A stretch of 30,962 bases of DNA from Flavobacterium sp. UBA6721 (GCA_002454195.1 DKIJ01000028.1:1-30962); one strand, 5' to 3'. Counted from the stretch's first letter, positions 9,710 through 18,489 are shown. Notes: generated from the sequence alone by a model not told the origin. Translations and numbers: made by a program.

Positions 9710-10306
9710 TTAGATTTTAATTTTTAATAATAAATTGGGGTCAGGGCAATTTTCTTTATAAAAATCTAAATTAGATTGACTGCACACTCCAGGGTAATCG
9801 CCTCTATAATCACCAATATTTTTAATAATTTGAAAATGCAAATGCGGAGCATAATCCCCATTTATTTCAGCTATTCCTAATGTTGCTAGTTTTTTTCCTT
9901 TTTTAAAAGGCATTCCGATTTTTAGATTTTCTATACTTTCTAACGAAAGATGTCCGTATAAAGTATAAAAAGTTTCCTTTTTTATTGAATGTTTTAAAAT
10001 GATCGTAGGGCCATAATCACCAATTTCAGTGTTATTGTTGAAGCTATGAACTATTCCATCAAGTGGGCAAATTACCGAAGAACCTGCCGCTGACCATAAA
10101 TCTATTCCTAAATGGATATTGCGTTCTTCGGTACTTTCGTTGTTAAAATGAGTACTTCTTTGGTACAAATTTCTTTTTTCTAAATAGCCACCAAAAGCAA
10201 TTTTTGAATTGAATTGTTTTCTTTTTTCCTCAATATAATTTTCAACCGAAACGGCATCTGTTAGATTGACTTTTGATAATTCAGAATTGTAGACGGATAA
10301 ATCCAA
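9710..10306 (-). CDS. M23-family (LytM-like) peptidase, N-terminus uncertain
   Basis: The peptidase domain shows the zinc-site motifs HLGIDLW and HLHFQI, with the conserved LYGHLS between them. This is the pattern of M23 endopeptidases, which cut peptidoglycan cross-bridges. There is no signal peptide, so the site of action is unclear. The only standard start is TTG at 10304-10306. However, the same frame stays open further upstream and reads like real protein (IETLFQNTNLIHLLANAR, then DYFPLDLS), back to about 10387, without any ATG, GTG or TTG. The true start may be an unusual codon such as ATA at 10385-10387, or a start lost by mutation. The gene directly precedes a lipoprotein gene (gap one base). 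A terminator of the preceding operon lies just upstream. Confidence 0.8.
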   Translation of the reverse strand: MDLSVYNSELSKVNLTDAVSVENYIEEKRKQFNSKIAFGGYLEKRNLYQRSTHFNNESTEERNIHLGIDLWSAAGSSVICPLDGIVHSFNNNTEIGDYGPTIILKHSIKKETFYTLYGHLSLESIENLKIGMPFKKGKKLATLGIAEINGDYAPHLHFQIIKNIGDYRGDYPGVCSQSNLDFYKENCPDPNLLLKIKI

Positions 10307-10412
10307 AGGGAAATAATCCTTTTGCGAACGTGCATTGGCTAATAAATGGATTAGATTAGTATTTTGAAAAAGAGTTTCGATAACTATTAAATTCTTTGTT
10401 TTAAAGTTAAAT

Positions 10413-10442
10413 AAAAAAAACCAAGCTGAAAATCTGGCTTGG
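10413..10442 (-). terminator. Terminator after the acyl-ACP thioesterase gene
   Basis: On the minus strand the arms CCAAGC and GCTTGG (10437-10442 with 10421-10426) enclose a 10-base loop and are followed by eight T (10413-10420). It lies about 45 bases after the thioesterase stop and just before the M23 gene region. Confidence 0.75.
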
Positions 10443-10487
10443 CATGATAACTTTTTGTAAGTAACAATTTAGAATTGTTCATAGAAT

Positions 10488-11228
10488 TTATTTCAAATTC
10501 ATCTGCAAAGCGTAGCAATTTTTGTCTTCTTTGGTAATACTAAAAACAATGCAGTCATCAGAAACATTTTCATGAATCATTACTTTATCTCTTAGCGAAA
10601 GTTCTTTCATGAAATTCATTTCAAAACTTTTGACTTTTTGTTTCAGAATAATATTTTCATCAACCAAATCCATACACCATTCCAGGTATTTGACATTATT
10701 TACATGATTAACAATATCCAAGTCAGATAAAATGACCGTTTTGCTAAAAACTTCTTCTTTTTCAGGATTAATGTCAATTTTAGAAAAACCTTCTTCTGTT
10801 GCACGTACATCTGGATATAATTCAAAATGGTCATGCGCTAAATTTAACAGTTCTGGACGACGTTTTTGAGTATTGAAAACAGCCCAAAATGTTTCACAAC
10901 CCACCATTTTTTCACCATTTACATACATTTCTAAAGCACGAACCGAACGTGAATTTTCCAGGCTGTTAATCCATGTTTTAACGGTTACGGTATCTTTCCA
11001 TTTTGGTAAAGCACTGATTTCAACACGCATTCGGCTCAAAACCCAGGCTTGGTCAAATTCCTGCATATCTGTAAAACTAATACCTCCAATTTCGGCATGC
11101 TCTGCAGCTGTAAGCTGCAAAAGATTACATAATTCGGTATATTTTAAACTTCCAGAAGGCAAACATTGCGTAAAATTGATTTCGTATTCTTTGCTGTATA
11201 TTGAAGTAAAGTCAGATGAAACGGGCAT
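10488..11228 (-). CDS. Acyl-ACP thioesterase
   Basis: This 246-residue double hot-dog protein belongs to the FatA/FatB-like acyl-ACP thioesterase family (PF01643), which releases fatty acids from acyl carrier protein. The N-terminal half has QLTAAEHAE and the substrate-tunnel region WVLSRMRVEI. The C-terminal half has the family's key Asn-His segment LDIVNHVNNVKYLEW. Bacterial members are usually close to this length. The gene is last in a run with the exonuclease/GIY-YIG gene and miaA (gaps of 29 and 21 bases) and is followed by a terminator. Chain-length preference cannot be read from the sequence. Confidence 0.88.
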   Translation of the reverse strand: MPVSSDFTSIYSKEYEINFTQCLPSGSLKYTELCNLLQLTAAEHAEIGGISFTDMQEFDQAWVLSRMRVEISALPKWKDTVTVKTWINSLENSRSVRALEMYVNGEKMVGCETFWAVFNTQKRRPELLNLAHDHFELYPDVRATEEGFSKIDINPEKEEVFSKTVILSDLDIVNHVNNVKYLEWCMDLVDENIILKQKVKSFEMNFMKELSLRDKVMIHENVSDDCIVFSITKEDKNCYALQMNLK

Positions 11229-11249
11229 TGTAAATTATTTTTTTTTAGT

Positions 11250-12176
11250 TTATGTTTTTTTCGAATAACTTTCGATATAGCTAATTATTCGATTAATAGG
11301 CGTTTGGAAATCAAACCATTTGGTGTTTTCCTCACGTTTGAACCAAGTCAATTGGCGTTTGGCAAAACGGCGTGTGTTTTTCTTTATTTCTTCAATAGCA
11401 AATTCTAAACTGAATTCTTTGTCAAAATAACTAAACAATTCCCTGTAACCTACCGTTTGGAGCGCATTTAACTCAATGTGAGGGTATAGTACTTGGGCCT
11501 CTTGAAGCAATCCTTCATTCATCATAATGCCCACCCGTTGATTGATACGGTTGTACATGATATTTCTATCGGCTTCTAATCCAATGATAATAGGAGTGAA
11601 GCTTCTTTCATTTTTCTTTTGGTTTAAAAAAGAAGAATAAGGTTTTCCTGTGCCTACGCAAACTTCCACAAATCGCATCATGCGTTGTGGATTGAGTAGG
11701 GTTTGTGGGTTTTCATTATTTATTTTTTCGAAATAATTAGGATCTCTTTTTTTGAGTTGCTCCTGTAAATAGTCAATTCCTAATTTTTCATAATTAGCAT
11801 TTACTTCCTCACGTACATTCGATTCAATATCAGGAAAGTCATCAAAACCTTTTAAGACAGCATTTACATACAAACCTGAACCACCAACTAAAACTACATA
11901 ATCGTTTGTTTTGAATAACTCTTCAATACAATTGATGGCTTCTTTTTCATAATCACCAACGGTATAATTCTTAAAAATCGATTTATTTTGAATAAAATGA
12001 TGTTTTGCTGCTGCTAATTCCTCAGGATTGGGAACAGCAGTACCGATAGTCATTTCCTTAAAAAACTGCCTGCTATCACAAGAAACAATATCGCATTTAA
12101 AGTGATTGGCAATTTGTATGCTCAAGGCTGTTTTTCCTATGGCTGTAGGGCCGACTATGGTGATTAAGTATTTCAT
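11250..12176 (-). CDS. miaA: tRNA dimethylallyltransferase MiaA
   Basis: MiaA transfers a dimethylallyl group from dimethylallyl diphosphate to N6 of adenosine 37 in tRNAs reading codons that begin with U. The 308-residue chain has the P-loop GPTAIGKT at about residues 8-15, the DSRQFFKEMTIGTA segment, the LVGGSGLYVNAVLKG motif and NPQRMMRFVEV, followed by the C-terminal QTVGYREL and KRQLTWFKRE segments. All are typical and the length is normal. It sits between the exonuclease/GIY-YIG gene and the thioesterase gene in one probable operon. Confidence 0.96.
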   Translation of the reverse strand: MKYLITIVGPTAIGKTALSIQIANHFKCDIVSCDSRQFFKEMTIGTAVPNPEELAAAKHHFIQNKSIFKNYTVGDYEKEAINCIEELFKTNDYVVLVGGSGLYVNAVLKGFDDFPDIESNVREEVNANYEKLGIDYLQEQLKKRDPNYFEKINNENPQTLLNPQRMMRFVEVCVGTGKPYSSFLNQKKNERSFTPIIIGLEADRNIMYNRINQRVGIMMNEGLLQEAQVLYPHIELNALQTVGYRELFSYFDKEFSLEFAIEEIKKNTRRFAKRQLTWFKREENTKWFDFQTPINRIISYIESYSKKT

Positions 12177-12205
12177 AAATTACTTTGCTTAACTTGTTTA
12201 AGAGC

Positions 12206-13567
12206 TTAAAAATGAATGATTTTTAATGCTTTCTTTTTTCTGATGTAAGCTTGGATAATACGTTGAACATCTCTATTGTTTTCCATAGGAATAAGGATGT
12301 TTTTTAAAATATCAGGGTTTGTTATTTGGTAATTTAAATCAAAAAAAGCATAGCCTTTGAAAAGTCCATTTTCAACTAATACAGCGCTTCTTTCATTTAT
12401 ATTTCGACCACGATCAATAATAATCATGTTTTTATTTTCAAAAGAAAGGCTTTTAATGCAGTTTTGAACGCGTTCATTATAACTTTCTACAGGCTCTTGA
12501 TTGATGCAGGCGCCTTTGCATTCTTTTAAATTGTATTGAAAACATTCTTTTTTGGAATCATAGAGACCATTGATTTTTTGGCATAGTTCAAATTCCTCTG
12601 TTATTTTGTATAAAAATGATTTTCCTTCCTGTAGAGAAGCAAATGAGGTTATTTCCTTTTTTCGACCGTCTGTTTTCTGTAATTTAAAGTTTAAGTAGCC
12701 GTTAGTATCTGATTCTAAATAAAGCGCATAGATAAAAATATTTTTACGCTGTGCTCGGTTAAGAATTGGTTTGTTGATTTTAATTTCTAAACTTTCTTTT
12801 AATAGCGCAATTAACTCACTTCCTGTTTCATCATAGTTTACGGTATAAACATCGTTTTGAATACGTTTGCTTTTTTTTGTAATTCCAGTAAAATGTTGGT
12901 TGATTCTTTTTTTGATGTTATTGCTTTTGCCAATGTATATGATTATACCATTTTGATTGTGTATGTAATAGACTCCTATTTTAGAAGGTAAACTTTCAAT
13001 AATATCTAGTAGTTTTGGCGCAATTCCTTTTTTAATTTCTGTTTTGATTAGACCAGTAATAATTGTTTTTTCAAGGTCTTTTTCCAATAGCATTTTGAAT
13101 AACTTAACCGTTGCCATGGCGTCGCCACTAGCACGATGCCTGTCGGCCATTGGAATACCCAAAGCACGAACTAACTTTCCTAAACTGTGTGAAGTTTGAT
13201 CTGGTAGTAATTTCTTTGACAACTCTACAGTACAAAGCGTTTTAGTATTGAAATCATAACCCAAACGACGGAACTCTGTTCGAAGGATGCGGTAATCAAA
13301 ATCAGCATTATGGGCTACCAAAATACAATCAGTAGTGATTTCAATGATACGCTTAGCTACTTCATAAAATTTAGGAGCCGAGCGCAACATTGCATTGTTA
13401 ATTCCAGTCAATTTTACCACAAAAGGCTGAATAGGAATTTCAGGGTTGACCAAACTGATAAATTGATCCACTATTTGATGGCCATCAAACTTATAAATAG
13501 CAATTTCGGTAATGCCTTCTTCATTATACTGACCTCCAGTGGTTTCTATGTCTAATATTGCGTACAA
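12206..13567 (-). CDS. DEDDh exonuclease fused to a GIY-YIG (UvrC/Cho-like) nuclease domain
   Basis: Residues 1-165 are a DnaQ/epsilon-like 3'-5' exonuclease with all DEDDh residues visible: D6 and E8 in LDIETTG, the HNADFD motif (86-91), and H144 with D149 in HRASGD. Residues about 195-280 form a GIY-YIG nuclease: GVYYI, then IIYIGKS at 209-215 and the basic KKRINQHF. A cysteine-containing stretch (LKECKGAC) follows, resembling the region after the nuclease in UvrC and Cho. The UvrC C-terminal endonuclease and helix-hairpin-helix domains are absent. A role in DNA repair is likely, with incision and trimming in one chain. The start is TTG at 13565-13567, chosen because the first catalytic motif needs this N-terminus and no ATG is near. 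Confidence 0.88.
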   Translation of the reverse strand: MYAILDIETTGGQYNEEGITEIAIYKFDGHQIVDQFISLVNPEIPIQPFVVKLTGINNAMLRSAPKFYEVAKRIIEITTDCILVAHNADFDYRILRTEFRRLGYDFNTKTLCTVELSKKLLPDQTSHSLGKLVRALGIPMADRHRASGDAMATVKLFKMLLEKDLEKTIITGLIKTEIKKGIAPKLLDIIESLPSKIGVYYIHNQNGIIIYIGKSNNIKKRINQHFTGITKKSKRIQNDVYTVNYDETGSELIALLKESLEIKINKPILNRAQRKNIFIYALYLESDTNGYLNFKLQKTDGRKKEITSFASLQEGKSFLYKITEEFELCQKINGLYDSKKECFQYNLKECKGACINQEPVESYNERVQNCIKSLSFENKNMIIIDRGRNINERSAVLVENGLFKGYAFFDLNYQITNPDILKNILIPMENNRDVQRIIQAYIRKKKALKIIHF

Positions 13568-13586
13568 AATAAGTATTCCGTTTTAA

Positions 13587-13650
13587 GTGTCATTGCGAGG
13601 AACGAAGTAATCTCATTAAGCTAGTTAAATGACTTTGTTCCTTGTAATGT
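13587..13650. repeat. Intergenic hairpin repeat of the GTCATTGCGAGGAACGAAG type
   Basis: Two 18-base arms (13591-13608 and 13632-13649) pair along their full length. Three of the pairs are G-U when read as plus-strand RNA, and A-C mismatches when read as minus-strand RNA. The 23-base loop contains ATCTCATTA and further short complementarity. The arm matches, by memory, a repeat found between genes in many Bacteroidota genomes. A degenerate relative lies at 28591-28622. It fills the gap between two minus-strand genes. Confidence 0.6.
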
Positions 13651-13661
13651 CGAGTTCGTGT

Positions 13662-14327
13662 TTATCTTCCTCCAAAAATACTGCTTCCTACTCTAATCAT
13701 GTTGCTGCCACAATCAATGGCAACTTTATAATCTCCAGACATTCCCATGGACAAAGTTAGGAGTTGGATGTTAGAAGTTGGAAGTTGGTTTACCATATCA
13801 AAAATAGTTTTTAAATGAGTAAATTCTTTTTTGATTTGCTCCTGATTATCAGTAAAAGTGGCCATTCCCATTAAACCTATCACTCGAATGTTTTGTAATT
13901 CTTCTTTGTTGTTTTGAATAAAATCAAGGATTTCGTTCAATTCGGTTTCGTTAAGTCCAAATTTTGTTTCTTCTTCGGCAATATGCATTTGAAGTAAACA
14001 ATCAATTACACGGTTGTTTTTTTGAGCCTGTTTGTTGATTTCTTGTAATAATTTCAGACTGTCTACTCCGTGAATCAAACTCACAAAAGGTGCCATGAAT
14101 TTCACTTTATTGGTTTGAACGTGACCAATCATGTGCCATTGAATGTCTTTTGGCATTTGTTCCCATTTTTCAGTCATTTCCTGAATTTTGTTTTCGCCAA
14201 AAATTCGTTGACCTGCTTCATAAGCCTGCATTAAATCAGAAACGGGTTTGGTTTTAGAAACCGCAACCAGTGTAACTTTTTCGGGTAAGGTGGATTTTAT
14301 ATTTTCTAAATTGGATTGTATCGACAT
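13662..14327 (-). CDS. YggS/PROSC-family pyridoxal-phosphate-binding protein
   Basis: This 221-residue single-domain protein has the alanine-racemase-like TIM barrel of the PLP homeostasis family. The PLP lysine is in VAVSKTKP. Other family segments are FGENKIQEM, WHMIGHVQTNK, the TKFGL stretch, LMGMATF and the phosphate-binding LSMGMSGDY, ending IRVGSSIFG. Members bind PLP and keep its level and amino/keto acid balance in order, without a firmly known reaction. I chose the ATG at 14325-14327 because the family starts here. A TTG at 14354 would only add nine residues reaching the upstream gene. It lies 27 bases after the hydroxybutyryl-CoA dehydrogenase gene, likely in the same transcript. 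Confidence 0.92.
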   Translation of the reverse strand: MSIQSNLENIKSTLPEKVTLVAVSKTKPVSDLMQAYEAGQRIFGENKIQEMTEKWEQMPKDIQWHMIGHVQTNKVKFMAPFVSLIHGVDSLKLLQEINKQAQKNNRVIDCLLQMHIAEEETKFGLNETELNEILDFIQNNKEELQNIRVIGLMGMATFTDNQEQIKKEFTHLKTIFDMVNQLPTSNIQLLTLSMGMSGDYKVAIDCGSNMIRVGSSIFGGR

Positions 14328-14354
14328 GTTCAATATTTTATTTAAATAATTCAA

Positions 14355-15242
14355 CTAAAGAAACTGTTTAGCAACCTTTTCTGCTTTTTTACTTTCGCTA
14401 TAATCGTAAAATCCTTCTCCCGATTTTACACCCAGTTTTTTAGCATTCACCATATTGACTAAAAGGGGACAAGGAGCGTATTTAGGGTTTTTAAAACCAT
14501 CATACAATACATTCATAATCGAAAGACAAACATCCAATCCTATGAAATCAGCAAGTTGTAAAGGCCCCATTGGATGCGCCATTCCCAATTTCATTACATT
14601 GTCGATTTCGCTTACACCGGCCACTTTGTTGTATAGCGTTTCAATAGCTTCGTTAATCATGGGCATTAAAATTCTATTGGCAACAAATCCTGGATAATCA
14701 TGAGCTTCAACTGGAGTTTTGCCTAATTTTACAGATAAATCCATGATGAACTTTGTTACTTCGTTGCTGGTGTTATAACCACGAATAACTTCGACCAAAG
14801 GCATTATTGGTACTGGATTCATAAAATGCATTCCAATGACACGTTCAGGATGCGCCACTGTAGCAGCAATTTGTGTAATGGAAATAGAAGAAGTGTTTGT
14901 TGCAAAAACAGTGTTGTGCGAACAGTATTCGTTCAGCTTTCTAAAGATTCTAAGTTTTAAATCAAGATTTTCGGTAGCAGCTTCAATGACTAAATCAGCT
15001 CCTACAACGCCATCTTCAATGTCGGTATAGCAAATAACATTTGAAAGGGTTTTTATTTTATCTTCGGCAGTAATGCTTCCTTTGTTTTGCATTCTGTCCA
15101 AATTGGTAAAAATAGTATTCATTCCTTTTTCTAAAGCTTCTTCGGAAATGTCAATTAATTTTACCGTAAAACCGTTTTGAGCAAAAGTATGAGCAATTCC
15201 GTTGCCCATTGTTCCTGCACCTATTACTGCTACTATTTTCAT
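14355..15242 (-). CDS. 3-hydroxybutyryl-CoA dehydrogenase (3-hydroxyacyl-CoA dehydrogenase family)
   Basis: The 295-residue enzyme oxidises (S)-3-hydroxyacyl-CoA to 3-ketoacyl-CoA with NAD(P), or the reverse. The N-terminal Rossmann domain has VIGAGTMGNGIAHTFA. The catalytic histidine lies in GMHFMNPVPIMPLVEV, preceded by NTSSISIT. The C-terminal helical domain contains GFVANRILMPMINEAI and GMAHPMGPLQLADFIGLD. It is a single-function protein with no enoyl-CoA hydratase domain, as in Hbd/PaaH-type enzymes. It could serve fatty-acid or phenylacetate-type breakdown; no other beta-oxidation gene is nearby to decide. Confidence 0.92.
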   Translation of the reverse strand: MKIVAVIGAGTMGNGIAHTFAQNGFTVKLIDISEEALEKGMNTIFTNLDRMQNKGSITAEDKIKTLSNVICYTDIEDGVVGADLVIEAATENLDLKLRIFRKLNEYCSHNTVFATNTSSISITQIAATVAHPERVIGMHFMNPVPIMPLVEVIRGYNTSNEVTKFIMDLSVKLGKTPVEAHDYPGFVANRILMPMINEAIETLYNKVAGVSEIDNVMKLGMAHPMGPLQLADFIGLDVCLSIMNVLYDGFKNPKYAPCPLLVNMVNAKKLGVKSGEGFYDYSESKKAEKVAKQFL

Positions 15243-15264
15243 TCTCTAAATTTATTAAATTTAA

Positions 15265-15313
15265 AAAGTTTAAGGTTTAGAGTTATTAATAACAACTTTA
15301 AACCTTAAACTTT
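15265..15313 (-). terminator. Long inverted repeat, probable terminator of the Gfo/Idh/MocA gene
   Basis: Perfect 15-base arms (15265-15279 and 15299-15313) flank an inner palindrome GTTATTAATAAC. The whole forms a long AT-rich hairpin with one internal loop. It begins about 17 bases beyond the oxidoreductase stop codon and is followed on the minus strand by a T-rich tract. It could also be a repeat element. Confidence 0.55.
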
Positions 15314-15329
15314 GAACTTGTTTTTTGAA

Positions 15330-16295
15330 TTATTTCTTAAAACAAGCTATAATTTGATGCGCTACTCTTAAAGCATCGGTAGCTTGATCCAGTGTTACAA
15401 TTGGTGTTGTATCGTTGTTAATGGCATCTGCAAATGTTTCTAATTCGTCTAAGATGGCATTGTTTTGCTGTACATCTGGATTTGAAAAATAGATTTGTTT
15501 TTTCACTCCTTCTGCATTTTGCAAAATCATATCAAAATCTCCCGGAACTTCAGGAGCGTCTTTCATTTTTACTACTTCACATTTCTTTTCTAAAAAATCA
15601 ACTGATATGTAAGCATCTTTTTGAAAAAAACGGGTTTTGCGCATGTTTTTCATCGAAATTCGGCTGGCTGTCAAGTTGGCAACACATCCATTTTCAAATT
15701 CGATTCGGGCATTAGCAATATCCGGAGTTTCACTAATAACAGAAACGCCACTAGCACTAATGTTTTTTACTTTTGATTTTACCACACTCAAAATAACATC
15801 AATATCATGAATCATTAAATCCAAAACCACTGGAACATCGGTACCTCGAGGATTGAATTCAGCCAAACGGTGTGTTTCAATAAACATTGGGCTTTCAATC
15901 ATGTTTTTAGTAGCTATAAAGGCTGGATTAAAACGTTCTACGTGACCAACTTGCCCTTTAACATTGTACTCTTTAGCCAAAGCGATAATTTCTTCTGCTT
16001 CTTCAATAGTATTAGCGATTGGTTTTTCAATAAAAACGTGTTTCCCTGATTTTATGGCAGTTCTTGCACATTTATAGTGGGAAAGGGTAGGAGTTACAAT
16101 ATCAATTACGTCTACGGCATGAATTAATTTAGCAATGGTATTAAAGTTAGTATATCCAAATTCTTTAGCAATTTTTTGAGCGTACTCTTGATTTTCATCA
16201 TAAAAACCAACCAATTCGTATTTTTCAGACTGTTGTAATAAACGCAAATGAATTTTTCCAAGATGACCAGCACCTAAAACTCCTACTTTTAGCAT
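15330..16295 (-). CDS. Gfo/Idh/MocA-family NAD(P)-dependent oxidoreductase
   Basis: The 321-residue protein has an N-terminal Rossmann fold with GVLGAGHLGKIHLR and the family's lysine motif HVFIEKPIA. The C-terminal half carries GHVERFNPA and the segment VVLDLMIHDIDVIL, which supplies the usual catalytic Asp/His region. Members oxidise or reduce sugars or sugar nucleotides. The VLDLMIHDIDV segment reminds me of UDP-GlcNAc 3-dehydrogenases (GnnA), but this is a weak guess and no amino-transferase partner is nearby. The gene has a possible -7 element TACTTTTG at 16312-16319 on the minus strand. It stands first in the long minus-strand run and is divergent from pcm. Confidence 0.85.
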   Translation of the reverse strand: MLKVGVLGAGHLGKIHLRLLQQSEKYELVGFYDENQEYAQKIAKEFGYTNFNTIAKLIHAVDVIDIVTPTLSHYKCARTAIKSGKHVFIEKPIANTIEEAEEIIALAKEYNVKGQVGHVERFNPAFIATKNMIESPMFIETHRLAEFNPRGTDVPVVLDLMIHDIDVILSVVKSKVKNISASGVSVISETPDIANARIEFENGCVANLTASRISMKNMRKTRFFQKDAYISVDFLEKKCEVVKMKDAPEVPGDFDMILQNAEGVKKQIYFSNPDVQQNNAILDELETFADAINNDTTPIVTLDQATDALRVAHQIIACFKK

Positions 16296-16366
16296 GATAA
16301 TGTATTTTTAACAAAAGTAGGAAATTCAAATTGAAAAAATAGTATAATTGATTTGGATTTTGGATT

Positions 16367-16397
16367 TTGCTTTTTGGAATTTTTACTGTTATTTTTA
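16367..16397 (+). promoter_or_regulatory. Possible pcm promoter
   Basis: TTG at 16367-16369 is followed after 20 bases by TATTTTTA at 16390-16397, one mismatch from TAnnTTTG. It lies 21 bases before the TTG start of pcm. Support is modest because the region is AT-rich. Confidence 0.3.
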
Positions 16398-16418
16398 CAA
16401 AAAAATAAACCCTAAACA

Positions 16419-17060
16419 TTGAAAGATACTGCCAAACATCAAGGACTTCGCAATCAATTAGTAAGCACTTTGCAACAAAAAGGGATTACTGATCTAGCAG
16501 TGCTTGATGCGATTAAAAAAATTCCAAGACATCTGTTTTTAAACTCCAGTTTTGAAGATTATGCCTATCAAGATAAGGCATTTCCTATTGGAGCAGGACA
16601 AACAATTTCCCAGCCTTATACTGTTGCTTTTCAATCGCAGTTATTAGAAGTGAAAAAAGATCATAAAGTATTGGAAATTGGTACAGGATCTGGTTATCAA
16701 ACAGCAGTATTGTGTAAAATGGGGGCTAAAGTTTACAGTGTAGAAAGGCAGAATGAATTGTTCAAACAAACCTCGGTTTTGTTGCCAAAATTAGGAATCC
16801 GACCGAAGCATCTTACTTTTGGAGATGGTTATAAAGGCTTACCAACTTATGCGCCTTTTGATAGCATTATTGTAACTGCTGGCGCACCGGTTATTCCACA
16901 ACCTTTAATGGCGCAGTTGAAAATAGGAGGAAGATTAGTAATTCCATTAGGTGAAGAAGTACAAATTATGACCTTACTTATTCGTAAAAACGAAACCCAA
17001 TTCGAAAAACATGAATTGGGCGAGTTTCGTTTTGTTCCTTTATTAGAAGATAAAAATTGA
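16419..17060 (+). CDS. pcm: Protein-L-isoaspartate O-methyltransferase
   Basis: Pcm methylates isoaspartyl residues in aged proteins with S-adenosylmethionine, starting their repair. The 213-residue chain has the family's helical start, IPRHLFL, and the active-site segment GAGQTISQPYTVAFQ. It also has the SAM-binding VLEIGTGSGYQTAVL and the late FDSIIVTAGAP and GGRLVIPLG. Length is normal. The start is TTG at 16419-16421; an in-frame stop lies two codons upstream and no ATG is near, while the first residues look conserved. It is divergent from the Gfo/Idh/MocA gene and convergent with sdaA, separated by one base, with no clear terminator between. Confidence 0.93.
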   Translation: MKDTAKHQGLRNQLVSTLQQKGITDLAVLDAIKKIPRHLFLNSSFEDYAYQDKAFPIGAGQTISQPYTVAFQSQLLEVKKDHKVLEIGTGSGYQTAVLCKMGAKVYSVERQNELFKQTSVLLPKLGIRPKHLTFGDGYKGLPTYAPFDSIIVTAGAPVIPQPLMAQLKIGGRLVIPLGEEVQIMTLLIRKNETQFEKHELGEFRFVPLLEDKN

Positions 17061-17061
17061 T

Positions 17062-18489
17062 TTAACAGTCGGATAAACTTACTGCAACTGCTAATCCTCC
17101 CTCTGAAGTTTCTTTGTATTTATGGTTCATGTCCTTAGCGGTTTCCCACATGGTTTTGATTACTTTATCTAAAGGAACTTTTGTGTTTTTGGGGTCGGTT
17201 CCTAAGGCTAATTCAGCGGCATTAATCGCTTTAATTGCGCCCATTGTATTTCTTTCAATACAAGGAATTTGAACTAATCCACCAATAGGATCACAGGTTA
17301 ATCCCAAATGATGTTCCATAGCAATTTCGGCAGCAATTAAAACTTGCTCCGGAGTTCCGCCCATTAATTCGCATAGTGCTGCGGCTGCCATTGATGATGA
17401 AACACCAATTTCGGCTTGACATCCACCCATTGCAGCAGAAATAGTTGAACCTTGCTTAAAAACACTGCCAATTTCGCTGGCTACCAATAAAAATTGTTTG
17501 ATTTCGTTTTCGCCTGCTTGATGATTTTCGATGACCATGTAATACATTAAAACAGCTGGAATTACCCCCGCACTTCCGTTAGTAGGAGCGGTAACCACTC
17601 TTCCCAGTGAAGCGTTGACTTCGTTTACAGCTAATGCAAAACAACTTACCCATTGTAATATTTGTCTAAATTTAACTTCGGTCAAACGAATTTGTTCGAG
17701 CCAACTTTGAGGAGCATCGTATTGTGATAAACCAGAAAGGTTTTTGTGCATGTCAAATGCTCGTCTTCTTACATTAAGTCCTCCAGGTAAAATTCCTTCT
17801 GAATGGCATCCAATATACATGCATTCAAGCATGGTGTCCCAAATTCGCATTAAGCCATTATGTAAATCTTCTTCTGAATGCATTGACTTTTCATTTTCGT
17901 ATACAATTTCAGATATTTTTTTATTCTCGGCTTGGCAATGTTTTAATAATTGGTCAGCATTATCAATTGGATAAGGGAAAGCGCATTTGAGTTCTAATTT
18001 GTTTTTTGCTTCTTCACGTTCTTCTTTTACCACAAAACCACCACCAATTGAGTAATAAGTATTACTGTATGTTTCATCATTTTTAGTAGTAATCGATAGG
18101 GTCATTCCATTGGCATGAAATGGCAAAAACTGCTTGTTAAAAATAATAGCTTTGAAAGGATCAAAAGGAATTGTTATTTCATTTCCTAAATTGATGTTCT
18201 TTTCTTGTTGAATCTTTTCGATTATTGTGTTTATGTTTTGTACAGGAATATATTCGGGGTCTTGTCCGCTGAGTCCTAACATAATCGCTAAATCAGTAGC
18301 GTGACCTTTACCGGTAAGGGAAAGTGAACCATAAAGATTAACTTCAATTGTTGCAACTGTATGTAGAAGTCCTTGCTCTCGTACTTCTTTTAAAAATCTT
18401 TCAGCAGCACGCCACGGACCTAAGGTATGGGAACTTGAAGGGCCAATACCTATTTTAAGCATATCAAAAACTGAAATACATTCTTCCAT
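17062..18489 (-). CDS. sdaA: L-serine dehydratase, single-chain iron-sulfur type
   Basis: The 475-residue enzyme deaminates L-serine to pyruvate and ammonia using an oxygen-sensitive [4Fe-4S] cluster. The beta-type domain is N-terminal ([20 protein letters not shown], a phosphoserine-like binding loop). The alpha-type domain follows with [33 protein letters not shown] and [18 protein letters not shown], which hold the likely cluster cysteines. Both domains in one chain is the E. coli SdaA/SdaB arrangement. It is intact, ends convergently with pcm, and has 83 bases to smpB upstream. Confidence 0.95.
   Translation of the reverse strand: MEECISVFDMLKIGIGPSSSHTLGPWRAAERFLKEVREQGLLHTVATIEVNLYGSLSLTGKGHATDLAIMLGLSGQDPEYIPVQNINTIIEKIQQEKNINLGNEITIPFDPFKAIIFNKQFLPFHANGMTLSITTKNDETYSNTYYSIGGGFVVKEEREEAKNKLELKCAFPYPIDNADQLLKHCQAENKKISEIVYENEKSMHSEEDLHNGLMRIWDTMLECMYIGCHSEGILPGGLNVRRRAFDMHKNLSGLSQYDAPQSWLEQIRLTEVKFRQILQWVSCFALAVNEVNASLGRVVTAPTNGSAGVIPAVLMYYMVIENHQAGENEIKQFLLVASEIGSVFKQGSTISAAMGGCQAEIGVSSSMAAAALCELMGGTPEQVLIAAEIAMEHHLGLTCDPIGGLVQIPCIERNTMGAIKAINAAELALGTDPKNTKVPLDKVIKTMWETAKDMNHKYKETSEGGLAVAVSLSDC

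Noticed and set aside
14328..14354. Longer TTG start for the YggS-type protein.
   Set aside because: The nine extra residues are not typical of the family, and the ATG at 14325-14327 matches the normal N-terminus.
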